From the NCBI GenBank assembly GCA_964602735.1, contig CAZRRV010000001.1, forward strand, positions 1 through 64,000: DNA of 64,000 nt. Direction: 5' to 3'. The first letter of the stretch is position 1, and every line of letters begins with the position of its first letter. Below the pieces are notes generated by a model. The model made no database searches. It worked only from the letters and a program-made list of their open reading frames with translations, and was not told the origin of the DNA. This DNA comes from CAZRRV01 sp964602735. GTDB lineage: Bacteria > Bacillota > Clostridia > Oscillospirales > Acutalibacteraceae. This document shows, piece by piece, positions 49,951-58,403 of this stretch. Both the position numbers and the translations under genes were made by a program.

Positions 49951-50585
49951 GCCAAACGGTTAATATCGCGTTGCCGAAAGGCAGACTGGGCGAACGGGCG
50001 TACGGGATTTTCGCGGCCGCAGGGTTTGAATGTCCCGCAGTATTCGAAAAAGGAAGAAGACTGCTGTTTGAAAACGGTAAAAAGAGCGTCTGTTATTTTT
50101 GGGTAAAACCGTTTGACGTTCCGGTTTATGTAGAAAAAGGAGCGGCGGATATCGGAGTCGCCGGGCAGGATACGGTGCTAGAAAACAATTCGGATGTTTA
50201 CGAACTTTGCGACCTCGGCATAGGAAAATGCCGCATGGCCGTGGCGGCGCCGGCGGGTTTCCGCGACAACTTCGATTCCGTGCTCCGCGTAGCCACAAAA
50301 TTTCCGAAAATCGCGAAAACTTATTATGCCGGCAAAAGCCGTGAGATTGATATAATAAAGCTCAACGGTTCGATAGAACTTGCGCCGCTTTTGGGCCTTT
50401 CGGATGTTATCGTCGATATTGTGGAAACGGGTAAAACATTGCGCGAAAACGGTCTTGTACCGATTGAAACGGTATGCGATATAAGCGCCCGGCTTATAGC
50501 CAATAAGGCCGCGTGGAAGTTTAAGCACAGCGAAATTACGGGGATTGAAAAATCGGTAACCGCGAATTTGGAGGACGAAAAATGA
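49947..50585 (+). CDS. hisG: ATP phosphoribosyltransferase, short form
   Basis: 212 aa. First step of histidine synthesis: ATP + PRPP to phosphoribosyl-ATP. ALPKGRLGERAYGIFAAAG, ADIGVAGQDTVLEN, TKFPKIAKTYY, and the PRPP loop DVIVDIVETGKTLRENGL. Lacks the C-terminal regulatory domain of the long form, which is why hisZ precedes it. Overlaps hisD by 4 bases. Confidence 0.97.
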   Translation: MSQTVNIALPKGRLGERAYGIFAAAGFECPAVFEKGRRLLFENGKKSVCYFWVKPFDVPVYVEKGAADIGVAGQDTVLENNSDVYELCDLGIGKCRMAVAAPAGFRDNFDSVLRVATKFPKIAKTYYAGKSREIDIIKLNGSIELAPLLGLSDVIVDIVETGKTLRENGLVPIETVCDISARLIANKAAWKFKHSEITGIEKSVTANLEDEK

Positions 50586-51871
50586 TAAAAATAAGAAAAT
50601 ATTCAGAAAACGATATTCATTCAATACTGCAGCGTGAGGATAAAGCTGCGGATGTCGGAGAAACCGTTTCTAAAATCATACACGATGTCCGCGAAAACGG
50701 CGACACAGCGCTGTTTGAATATGCCGAAAAATTCGATAAGGCTAATCTTGAAAAACTCGACGTTTCACAAGCGGAAATCGACGACGCGCTCTCGCGGATA
50801 AGACCCGAACTTCTTAAAACGATTGAAGAAGCTGCCGAAAATATCCGCTCGTTTCATTTAAGGCAGGTGAGGAACGGTTTTTTTATCACCGGGCGCGGAG
50901 GTGCGGTATTAGGGCAGCGCATAACGCCGATTGAAAAGGTGGGGATTTATGTTCCGGGCGGTACCGCCGCGTATCCGTCAACCGTACTTATGAATGCCGT
51001 GCCCGCAAAAATTGCCGGCTGCGGTTTGATCGTAATGGCAACTCCGCCGAATCCCGACGGTACCGTTAACCCCGCGATTCTTGCAGCAGCAACGGTTGCG
51101 GGGGTAGACAAAATTTATAAAATCGGCGGTGCCGGAGCCGTAGCGGCGCTGGCGTACGGGACACGGTCAGTGCCCCGTGTCGATAAAATAGTGGGCCCCG
51201 GGAATATTTTCGTGGCCGAGGCTAAAAGGCAGGTCTTCGGGCAGGTTGCGATTGATATGATAGCCGGCCCCAGCGAGATTCTTGTGATAGCCGACGGAAA
51301 AAGCAGCCCGGCACGTCATATTGCCGCGGATATGCTCTCGCAGGCCGAACACGATAAAATGGCGACAGCGGTTTTAATAACCGATAATGCCGATTTTGCG
51401 TATGCCGTTGCCGGGGAAATCGAAAAACAAATAGTAAATCTGCCGCGATATGAAATAGCCCGTGCGTCCGTAGACAATAACGGCAAAATCATAATTGTGT
51501 CGAACCTCGATGAAGCCGTTGATATAGCGAATATTCTGGCTCCCGAGCATTTGGAAATCTGCGCGGATAATCCGTTCGATTATTTAGACAGGATAAAAAA
51601 CGCCGGCTCGGTGTTCCTAGGGAAAAACTGCCCCGAGGCGATGGGCGATTATTTCGCCGGGCCAAACCACACTCTGCCCACAGGCGGCACCGCGAAATTT
51701 TCAAGTCCGCTTTCGGTAGACGATTTTGTTAAAAAAACGCAAATCACTTATTACGGAGAAACTGCTTTTCGCAACGCGGGCGAAAAAGTTATCGCTTTCG
51801 CCGAGGCGGAAGGTCTTGCGGGTCACGCGCAAAGCGTAGATATAAGATTAAAGGATTTAAGAAATGAGTAG
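50582..51871 (+). CDS. hisD: Histidinol dehydrogenase
   Basis: 429 aa. Zinc enzyme, last two oxidations from histidinol to histidine. VGIYVPGGTAAYPSTVLMNAVPAKIAG (part), IGGAGAVAALAYGT, KIVGPGNIFVAEAKRQVFG, and the zinc/catalytic AADMLSQAEHDKMA and NHTLPTGGTAKFSSPLSVDDF. Standard length. Overlaps hisC by 8 bases. Confidence 0.98.
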   Translation: MIKIRKYSENDIHSILQREDKAADVGETVSKIIHDVRENGDTALFEYAEKFDKANLEKLDVSQAEIDDALSRIRPELLKTIEEAAENIRSFHLRQVRNGFFITGRGGAVLGQRITPIEKVGIYVPGGTAAYPSTVLMNAVPAKIAGCGLIVMATPPNPDGTVNPAILAAATVAGVDKIYKIGGAGAVAALAYGTRSVPRVDKIVGPGNIFVAEAKRQVFGQVAIDMIAGPSEILVIADGKSSPARHIAADMLSQAEHDKMATAVLITDNADFAYAVAGEIEKQIVNLPRYEIARASVDNNGKIIIVSNLDEAVDIANILAPEHLEICADNPFDYLDRIKNAGSVFLGKNCPEAMGDYFAGPNHTLPTGGTAKFSSPLSVDDFVKKTQITYYGETAFRNAGEKVIAFAEAEGLAGHAQSVDIRLKDLRNE

Positions 51872-52925
51872 GTTCCTGCGCGAAGAAATGCAAAGGGCGA
51901 CCCCTTATCTGCCCGGTGAACAGCCGCGCAATAAGGATTATGTTAAGCTTAATACAAACGAGTCACCGTTTCCGCCTTCGCCCGGCGTTAAACGCGCCGT
52001 GTTAAGCGAATATGAAAAGGGGCTGAATTTATATCCCGATCCCGAATGCTTAGAACTACGTACCGCGCTTGCCGGGGAATACGGTGTAGACGTTGAAAAT
52101 GTTATGGTGGGAAACGGTTCCGACGAAATTCTTGATTTCTGTTTCGAGGCTTTCTTCGGCGGCGGTATTCCTTTGCTGTTCCCGAACATTACATACGGAT
52201 TTTACAGGGTCTTTGCCGAACGCTACCGTCTGTCATACCGTGAAATATCGCTTAATCGGGATTTTACGATAAATATCGACGATTACATCGGTAAAAACGC
52301 GAACATTGTTCTTGCCAATCCGAACGCGCCGACGGGTATAGCGCTAACGCCGGACGATATAGAAAAAATCGTGGGATCCAATCCCGATAACATCGTCGTA
52401 ATAGACGAGGCTTATGTCGATTTCGGGGCAAAAAGCGTTTCTAATCTTATCGGAAAATACGATAATCTTGTGGTGGTAATGACGTTTTCGAAATCCCGGT
52501 CGCTTGCCGGCGCGAGGATAGGTTTTGCTCTCGCAAATGCCGATTTGATAAACGATTTACAAACCGTCCGCTATTCGTCGAATCCTTACAATGTGAATCG
52601 GATAAGCCTCGCCGCGGGCACGGCGGCGGTAAAAGATTCGGAATATTATAAAAAAAACTGCAAAAAAATCGCCGAAAACCGCGACGCATTTTCCGTGGAA
52701 TTGCGCCGTATGGGGTTTACGGTGTTGCCGTCGGCGGCGAATTTTGTTTTTGCGAAACATTGCTCGGTACCGGGCGGAGAACTTTACGAAAAGCTTAAAG
52801 CCGCAGGAGTTCTGGTGAGGCGGTTCTCTTTGCCGGAGGTAGAGGATTATCTGCGCATAACAATCGGGACAAACGCCCAGCTTGAAGTACTGCTAAAAAA
52901 ACTTTCGGTTATATTGGGGGAATAA
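51864..52925 (+). CDS. hisC: Histidinol-phosphate aminotransferase
   Basis: 353 aa PLP enzyme of fold type I: imidazole-acetol phosphate + glutamate to histidinol phosphate + 2-oxoglutarate. LNTNESPFPPSPGV, VGNGSDEILDF, ANPNAPTGIAL, VIDEAYVDFG, and the PLP-lysine segment TFSKSRSLAGARIGFA, LRITIGTNAQ at the end. Normal length; two bases from hisB. Confidence 0.97.
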   Translation: MSRFLREEMQRATPYLPGEQPRNKDYVKLNTNESPFPPSPGVKRAVLSEYEKGLNLYPDPECLELRTALAGEYGVDVENVMVGNGSDEILDFCFEAFFGGGIPLLFPNITYGFYRVFAERYRLSYREISLNRDFTINIDDYIGKNANIVLANPNAPTGIALTPDDIEKIVGSNPDNIVVIDEAYVDFGAKSVSNLIGKYDNLVVVMTFSKSRSLAGARIGFALANADLINDLQTVRYSSNPYNVNRISLAAGTAAVKDSEYYKKNCKKIAENRDAFSVELRRMGFTVLPSAANFVFAKHCSVPGGELYEKLKAAGVLVRRFSLPEVEDYLRITIGTNAQLEVLLKKLSVILGE

Positions 52926-52927
52926 CT

Positions 52928-53515
52928 GTGCGGAAATACGAACTTTCGAGGAAAACGAATGAAACGGATATTTCGGTATATATGAATATCGACGGCAACG
53001 GAGAGAGCAGCATAAACTCCGGTAACGGATTTTTCGACCATATGCTGACATTGTTTGCCAGGCACGGACAAATCGATTTAACTGTTGTCTGCCGCGGCGA
53101 TACAAATATTGACTTTCACCACAGCGCCGAAGACATAGGCATAGTAATGGGAACCTGCCTTAAAAACGCGCTAGGCGATCGTCGGGGAATAACGCGCTAT
53201 TCGCAGGTGATTCTTCCGATGGACGAAGCGCTTGTCTTAACTGCGATCGACTGTTCGGGCAGGGGTGGGCTGTACTGTTCGCTTGATATTCCATGTTCCG
53301 CCGTCGGATCGTTTGATACGGAGCTCTGCGGGGAATTTTTGCGTGCCTTTGCTCAAAACGCCGGAATAACCCTGCATGTACGTCAGCTTTCGGGGGTTAA
53401 CACTCATCATATAATCGAATGCGTATTCAAATCGCTCGGCCGGGCGCTCGCGGCAGCCGTTAAAATCGATTCCGCAAAACCCGATGAAATTCCCTCTACA
53501 AAAGGTGTGCTGTGA
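52928..53515 (+). CDS. hisB: Imidazoleglycerol-phosphate dehydratase
   Basis: 195 aa from a GTG start. Monofunctional (no phosphatase domain), as expected with a separate hisK. Manganese-binding duplicated motif: FFDHMLTLFARHG, DFHHSAEDIGI, and NTHHIIECVFKSLGRAL. Stop overlaps the hisH start. Confidence 0.97.
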   Translation: MRKYELSRKTNETDISVYMNIDGNGESSINSGNGFFDHMLTLFARHGQIDLTVVCRGDTNIDFHHSAEDIGIVMGTCLKNALGDRRGITRYSQVILPMDEALVLTAIDCSGRGGLYCSLDIPCSAVGSFDTELCGEFLRAFAQNAGITLHVRQLSGVNTHHIIECVFKSLGRALAAAVKIDSAKPDEIPSTKGVL

Positions 53516-54132
53516 TGGTCGCCATACTCGATTACGGCGTGGGAAATTTATTTTCGCTTAAAAGTTCGCTCGCGTATTTGAAAATTCCCGCCGTTGTTAC
53601 CCGCGACCCGGAGATAATTTCCCGATGCGACAGATTGATACTTCCGGGCGTCGGAGCTTTCGGAGATGCCGCCGAAAAACTGCGCTCTACCGGCCTTGAT
53701 ACGGTCGCGAAAAACGAGGCGCGTTCCGGCAAGCCTTTGCTGGGCATTTGTTTGGGAATGCAACTGCTGTTTGATGAAAGTAACGAATTCGGCGAACATG
53801 AAGGTTTGGGGCTTATTCCCGGAGTCGTTCGACCGATAGCCGACAGGATCCCCGGAAATTATACTGTTCCGCATATAGGATGGAACTCTCTTCACTTTCC
53901 GACAGATAAACCCCGTTCGCCGCTGTTTTCCTCATTGAACGAAGGCGACTGCGTTTATTTTGTCCATTCATTTGCGGCGGAGGAATGCGAAACATCCGTT
54001 TCGGCGACGGTGGAATACGGAGCTGAACTTACCGCGGCGGTCGAGAGCGGAAATGTTTTCGGTACTCAGTTCCACCCGGAAAAAAGCGGCCCCGTCGGTC
54101 TGAAAATATTAAAAGCGTTTTGCGAGGTTTAA
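53515..54132 (+). CDS. hisH: Imidazole glycerol phosphate synthase, glutaminase subunit
   Basis: 205 aa from the ATG at 53515, overlapping the hisB stop by one base (a GTG three bases earlier is equally possible). Class-I glutamine amidotransferase: ILPGVGAFGDAAEKL, LGICLGMQLLFDES with the Cys nucleophile, VYFVHSFAAE, and GTQFHPEKSG with the His-Glu pair. Supplies ammonia to HisF. Confidence 0.97.
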   Translation: MVAILDYGVGNLFSLKSSLAYLKIPAVVTRDPEIISRCDRLILPGVGAFGDAAEKLRSTGLDTVAKNEARSGKPLLGICLGMQLLFDESNEFGEHEGLGLIPGVVRPIADRIPGNYTVPHIGWNSLHFPTDKPRSPLFSSLNEGDCVYFVHSFAAEECETSVSATVEYGAELTAAVESGNVFGTQFHPEKSGPVGLKILKAFCEV

Positions 54133-54133
54133 T

Positions 54134-54859
54134 ATGGAACTGTTGCCCGCCATCGACTTGTTAGACGGTAAAGCGGTACGGCTTTATCGCGGGGATTACA
54201 GCCGAAAAACCGTTTACTGTGAAAATCCGTTAGCCGTAGCGCTGTATTTTAAGAAATGCGGCGCAAAATTTCTGCATATTGTCGACCTTGCCGGAGCAAA
54301 AAGCGGAATGCCGGAGCAGTTTCCGTTGATTGCCGAAATAATCAGGGAAAGCGGGCTGCGCGTGGAAGTCGGCGGGGGTATTCGTTCTATGCAAACCGCC
54401 GGGGATTATATTAACGCGGGGGCGTATCGGATAATTTTGGGCACTTCCGCGGTAAACGACGGGCATTTTTTAAGCGAATGCGTAAGGCGTTTCGGCGGGC
54501 ATACGGCAGTCGGTGTCGACATAAAAAACGGCAGGATTGCGGTGAAAGGCTGGACGGAGCTCTCGCGTATAACGGCGCAACAATTCCTTGCCGAATTGAA
54601 CACAATCGGAGTGGGAACGGTTATCTGCACCGATATATCGAAAGACGGTGCGTTGCAGGGCGTAGACGCGGGTCTGTATTCCGAACTTGCAAAAATATTC
54701 GCGGGGGAGTTAATTGCGTCGGGCGGAGTAAGTACGCTTGCCGATATACAAACGTTGGCGAAACTCAATATTTCGGGAGCGATTTTGGGCAAAGCGCTTT
54801 ATACGGGAGATATAGACCTTTCCGAAGCGCTTAACGCCGCCGGAGGAACGGATATATGA
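54134..54859 (+). CDS. hisA: ProFAR isomerase (HisA)
   Basis: 241 aa beta/alpha barrel; Amadori rearrangement of ProFAR to PRFAR. PAIDLLDGKAVRLYRGDY with the catalytic Asp, EVGGGIRSMQTAGDYINAGA, the second Asp in CTDISKDGALQGVDAGLY, and ASGGVSTLADI, GAILGKALYTGDI phosphate loops. Overlaps hisF by 4 bases. Confidence 0.97.
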   Translation: MELLPAIDLLDGKAVRLYRGDYSRKTVYCENPLAVALYFKKCGAKFLHIVDLAGAKSGMPEQFPLIAEIIRESGLRVEVGGGIRSMQTAGDYINAGAYRIILGTSAVNDGHFLSECVRRFGGHTAVGVDIKNGRIAVKGWTELSRITAQQFLAELNTIGVGTVICTDISKDGALQGVDAGLYSELAKIFAGELIASGGVSTLADIQTLAKLNISGAILGKALYTGDIDLSEALNAAGGTDI

Positions 54860-55614
54860 TAACCAAACGGATAATTCCGTGTCTTGACGTGAAAGACGGG
54901 CGGGTAGTTAAAGGTGTAAATTTTGAAGGGCTTGCCAGTATTTCGTCGCCGGTGGAACTTGCCGAATATTACAGCGATACGGGTGCCGACGAACTGGTCT
55001 TTTACGACATCACTGCTTCCAACGAGGGCAGACGGCTGTTTACGGATGTTTTATGCGAAGTCGCGCGGAGAATATTCATTCCGCTTACTGTCGGCGGAGG
55101 CATACGCTCGCTCGATGATTTTGAACGCGTTTTGAGTTGCGGTGCCGACAAGGTAAGCGTGAACAGCGGTATTTTCGATAACCCGGATATAATACGCGAA
55201 GCGGCAAAAAGATACGGCAGTCAGTGCGTTGTGCTTTCGGTTGATGTAAAGCGTGTCGACGGCGTGTTCCACGTGTTCAGAAACGGAGGCAGGGTCGATA
55301 CCGGTGAAGAGGCAATCGCATGGATACGGCGAGGAGTAAACGACGGTGCCGGTGAGGTTGTTGTAAACAGCATCGATACCGACGGGGTTCGCAAGGGTTT
55401 CGATCTGGAAATGCTTGCCGCGGTGCGCCGCGCAGTTTGTGTCCCCGTTATCGCTTCGGGCGGAGCGGGCGGAACGGAAGATTTTGTAAATCTGTTTACC
55501 CGTCTGCCCGGAATAGATGCCGGTCTTGCCGCCTCGATTTTTCATTACAGGGAAGTAACGGTTCCGCAGTTGAAAAAAGAACTGCGCCGGCACGGTATAT
55601 CCGTAAGATTGTGA
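54856..55614 (+). CDS. hisF: Imidazole glycerol phosphate synthase, cyclase subunit
   Basis: 252 aa barrel paralogous to HisA. IPCLDVKDGRVVKGVNFEG (catalytic Asp), LVFYDITASNEGR, TVGGGIRSLDDFERVLSCGA, VNSIDTDGVRKGFD (second Asp) and ASGGAG phosphate site. Uses HisH ammonia to form IGP and AICAR. Normal length. Confidence 0.98.
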   Translation: MITKRIIPCLDVKDGRVVKGVNFEGLASISSPVELAEYYSDTGADELVFYDITASNEGRRLFTDVLCEVARRIFIPLTVGGGIRSLDDFERVLSCGADKVSVNSGIFDNPDIIREAAKRYGSQCVVLSVDVKRVDGVFHVFRNGGRVDTGEEAIAWIRRGVNDGAGEVVVNSIDTDGVRKGFDLEMLAAVRRAVCVPVIASGGAGGTEDFVNLFTRLPGIDAGLAASIFHYREVTVPQLKKELRRHGISVRL

Positions 55615-55628
55615 ACGGAGGAGTAAAT

Positions 55629-56273
55629 ATGGAAACAGACATGCTTAAATTTGATGAAAACGGGTTGATCCCCGCCGTGGTGGTCGACGCCGGGACAAGA
55701 CAGGTTCTAACCCTTGCTTATATGAACCGCGAAAGCCTCGAAATCAGCATAAAAGAAAAACGCACCTGTTTTTATTCGCGGTCGAGACAAACGTTGTGGA
55801 GAAAAGGCGAAACATCGGGAAATATTCAGCATATAAGGCGCATTACCGCCGACTGTGACGCCGATGCTCTGCTGGTGGAAGTGGATAAAGAGGGCCCGGC
55901 CTGCCATACGGGAGCCGAATCGTGCTTTTTCAATACATTGTTTGAAACCGAAAAACCGTCCGGATTTTCGGTACACGGACTTTACAACCTGCTTTGCGAC
56001 CGTAAGTCAAACCCGGAAGAGGGCTCTTATACCTCGTATCTTTTCGATAAAGGGCTCGACAAAATTCTTAAGAAAGTGGGGGAGGAGAGTACCGAGGTTA
56101 TCATAGCGGCGAAAGCCCGGGATAAATCAGAAACCGTTTATGAAATCGCCGATTTGGCGTATCATATTCTTGTGCTGATGGCGGAAGCCGGAATAACGGT
56201 CGACGAAGTGCGGAACGAACTTGCCTCCCGCAATGTTATCCGCAAAAAAGTAAAGCAGGAGAAAATGACCTGA
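55629..56273 (+). CDS. hisIE: Bifunctional phosphoribosyl-AMP cyclohydrolase / phosphoribosyl-ATP pyrophosphatase
   Basis: 214 aa from the ATG at 55629 with GGAGG; upstream in-frame sequence belongs to hisF in another frame. HisI domain (1-110): AVVVDAGTRQVLTLAYMNRES, FYSRSRQTLWRKGETSGN, DCDADALLVEV, GPACHTGAESCFF with zinc Cys/His. HisE domain (about 120-205): SYTSYLFDKGLDKILKKVGEES and EVIIAAK (metal Glu). Fused order I-E is common. Overlaps hisK. Confidence 0.97.
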   Translation: METDMLKFDENGLIPAVVVDAGTRQVLTLAYMNRESLEISIKEKRTCFYSRSRQTLWRKGETSGNIQHIRRITADCDADALLVEVDKEGPACHTGAESCFFNTLFETEKPSGFSVHGLYNLLCDRKSNPEEGSYTSYLFDKGLDKILKKVGEESTEVIIAAKARDKSETVYEIADLAYHILVLMAEAGITVDEVRNELASRNVIRKKVKQEKMT

Positions 56274-57094
56274 TGATTAAGCCGTATGATATTCATACTC
56301 ACACGGTTTTTTGCGACGGTTCGGATTCTCCCGAAATTATGGCAAAAGCCGCGATTGACCTCGGCATGGGCTGTCTCGGATTTTCCGGGCATGAGTTTAC
56401 ATCTTTCGATACCTCATACTGTATGTCGGTTGAAGGTACGGCGGAATACCGAAGCCGGATTGCCGCGCTTAAAGATTCACTCGCGGGGAAAATAAACATT
56501 CTTTGCGGAACGGAAAGGGATTATTTCGGCACACCGTCCGGAGAATACGATTATGTTATAGGTTCCGTGCATTATCTGCATTCCGGCGACGAATTTATGC
56601 CCGTGGATCTGTCTCGGGAAACTTTTGCGGAAACAGTCGAAGGCATTTACGGCGGCGATTATATTCGTGCGGCCGAAGAGTATTACTCGTATGTTGCGCG
56701 TCTGCCCCGTGCAACCGGCTGCGGTATCATCGGGCATTTTGATTTGATAACCAAATACGGCGGCAACAACCCGGCGCTCGGGGAAAACAATGCGGTATAT
56801 CGGGATTCCGCGCTTTCCGCAGCTGACCGGCTGATTTCCGAGGATATGTTTTTCGAGATAAATACGGGAGCGGTTACGCGAGGATTAAAAGCCGAACCTT
56901 ATCCTGCCAGGTTTATAATGAAATATCTAGCGGAAAAGAAAGCCAAAATAATACTATCGGGCGATACTCACTCCGCCGCAGATTTGTGCCGCGGTTGGAA
57001 AACGGCGGCGGAGTACGCGGGTTCCTGCGGTTTTGTTTCGGCCTGGTACCCTGATGACAAAGGCTTTTCCGAGTTTGCGCTGTCGCTGATTTAA
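56273..57094 (+). CDS. hisK: Histidinol-phosphatase, PHP family
   Basis: 273 aa, start overlaps the hisIE stop. PHP metal site: YDIHTHTVFCDGSDSP (HxH...D), GFSGHEF, GTERDYF, IGSVHYL, IIGHFDLITKYGG, EINTGAVTRG and ILSGDTHSA. Completes the operon: all ten histidine reactions are encoded here. HisK-type (not HAD-type) as in Bacillus. Confidence 0.93.
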   Translation: MIKPYDIHTHTVFCDGSDSPEIMAKAAIDLGMGCLGFSGHEFTSFDTSYCMSVEGTAEYRSRIAALKDSLAGKINILCGTERDYFGTPSGEYDYVIGSVHYLHSGDEFMPVDLSRETFAETVEGIYGGDYIRAAEEYYSYVARLPRATGCGIIGHFDLITKYGGNNPALGENNAVYRDSALSAADRLISEDMFFEINTGAVTRGLKAEPYPARFIMKYLAEKKAKIILSGDTHSAADLCRGWKTAAEYAGSCGFVSAWYPDDKGFSEFALSLI

Positions 57095-57159
57095 TAAAGC
57101 ACCGGCTTTTAAGTATATTGTTTTTACCCGTTCCCGCTTAAGGAACCGGCAAAAAGCTC

Positions 57160-57188
57160 TTGACATTCGCCTGCAATGGCTCTATAAT
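57160..57188 (+). promoter_or_regulatory. Perfect consensus promoter of a small-protein gene
   Basis: TTGACA (57160-57165), 17 bp, TATAAT (57183-57188): exact match to SigmaA consensus, 31 bases before the start codon. Confidence 0.9.
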
Positions 57189-57218
57189 AAAAACACAATC
57201 AGAGAGGTGGGTCGAGAA

Positions 57219-57485
57219 ATGAAAAGAGTAAATCTTGTTCACGATATTGATATGGAGGCTTTGATTAAAACCGTCGACTGTTGCAAGGGCGATGTGTATC
57301 TCGAAACCGACGAAGGCGACGTATTGAATCTTAAATCCAAGCTTTGCCAAATGATGGGGCTTGCGAATATTCTTAAAGGCGGCATTATCGAAAACGCATA
57401 TATCCGTTGCACGAATCCCGAAGACGATGCTCTTATGTTTCGCCTGAATCTTTACCACGAGGTCCCCGGCGAAAACAAGCAGTGA
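57219..57485 (+). CDS. Small conserved protein of unknown function
   Basis: 88 aa from the ATG at 57219 (a GTG at 57207 overlaps the GAGGTGG ribosome site). Alpha/beta pattern: VNLVHDIDMEALIKTVDCC, GDVYLETDEGDVLNLKSKLCQ, GLANILKGGIIENAYIRC, ALMFRLNLYHEV. The middle (S-K-L-C-Q and GLANIL) loosely recalls HPr-like folds, but I see no phosphorylatable His motif. Cytosolic, no signal. A perfect promoter and a strong terminator frame it, suggesting a highly expressed single-gene unit. Confidence 0.75.
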   Translation: MKRVNLVHDIDMEALIKTVDCCKGDVYLETDEGDVLNLKSKLCQMMGLANILKGGIIENAYIRCTNPEDDALMFRLNLYHEVPGENKQ

Positions 57486-57519
57486 AATTCATCCGGGCTC
57501 GGGGTATTAAAATCAAAAT

Positions 57520-57548
57520 AAATAAGACCGCCCCAGGCGGTCTTATTT
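57520..57548. terminator. Bidirectional terminator between the small gene and rsmI
   Basis: Perfect 13-bp stem AAATAAGACCGCC / GGCGGTCTTATTT with a three-base loop and T-rich flanks on both strands; it overlaps the last codons of rsmI. Confidence 0.92.
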
Positions 57549-58403
57549 ATTTTGAACGGCTTTATATATTTCGCTTTTCCGCTGCCCCGATTTTTCCGCC
57601 GCCTCTCTGGCGGCCATGCTGGCCGATTTTCCCTCCGCCATATAAGAACGGGCGAGAGAGACTGCGTCGCTTAACGATTGAGAAACGTTTCGGCCGCCGG
57701 GCTTGCCGCTCACAATTAAAACAAATTCGCCTTTCGGCTCCGTTTCGGCATACATTTGCACCGCTTGCAACAGAGTTGTGCGCAGAACCTGTTCGTGAAT
57801 TTTCGTAAGTTCTTTTACAAGCGCGACGGGTCTGTCGCCGAACACCGCGAGCATATCGCCGAGCGTCTTCGCGAGTTTGTGCGGCGCCTCGTAAAAAATC
57901 ATTGTTCTTTCTTCCGTTTTAAGCGTTTCCAAATGTTTCTGCCGCGATGTTTTGTTTACCGAAAGGAACCCCTCAAAGCAGAATCTGCCGGCGGGCATGC
58001 CGGACACGGAAAGCGCTGTTATCAGCGCGCACGGGCCCGGCACCGATTCGACGGCAAGTCCCTTTTTGCGGCATAAATCCACCAAATCTTCGCCGGGATC
58101 GCTGATTGCCGGCATACCGGCATCGGTTACGAGAGCGACTTTTTCACCCGCCTCAATCCGGCTTATAATCTGCGATCCCGCTGTTTTTTTGTTGTGTTCG
58201 TGGTAAGCCGTAAGCGGAGTTTTAATATCGAATCGGTTAAGCAGTTTGATTGTTACCCTGGTATCCTCGGCGGCTATGCAATCCGCGCTTCGCAAAACAT
58301 CCAGGGCACGAATCGATATATCGCTTAAATTGCCTATGGGCGTTCCGACAATATACAGTTTGCCGCAGGAATTTAATCCTCCGGCAGATTTTTCCTGTTC
58401 CAT
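57543..58403 (-). CDS. rsmI: 16S rRNA (cytidine1402-2'-O)-methyltransferase
   Basis: 286 aa. SAM-dependent TP-methylase fold: LYIVGTPIGNLSDISIRALDVL, IAAEDTRVT, LVTDAGMPAISDPGEDLV, SVPGPCALITALSVSGMP, FEGFLSVNKTSRQKHL. Methylates the ribosomal decoding centre. Start lies inside the end of cysS (31-base overlap); third gene of the cysE-cysS-rsmI operon. Confidence 0.96.
   Translation of the reverse strand: MEQEKSAGGLNSCGKLYIVGTPIGNLSDISIRALDVLRSADCIAAEDTRVTIKLLNRFDIKTPLTAYHEHNKKTAGSQIISRIEAGEKVALVTDAGMPAISDPGEDLVDLCRKKGLAVESVPGPCALITALSVSGMPAGRFCFEGFLSVNKTSRQKHLETLKTEERTMIFYEAPHKLAKTLGDMLAVFGDRPVALVKELTKIHEQVLRTTLLQAVQMYAETEPKGEFVLIVSGKPGGRNVSQSLSDAVSLARSYMAEGKSASMAAREAAEKSGQRKSEIYKAVQNK

Noticed and set aside
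48564..57094. T-box or histidine leader peptide control of the his operon
   Set aside because: No run of His codons and no T-box core upstream; the operator candidate is better supported.
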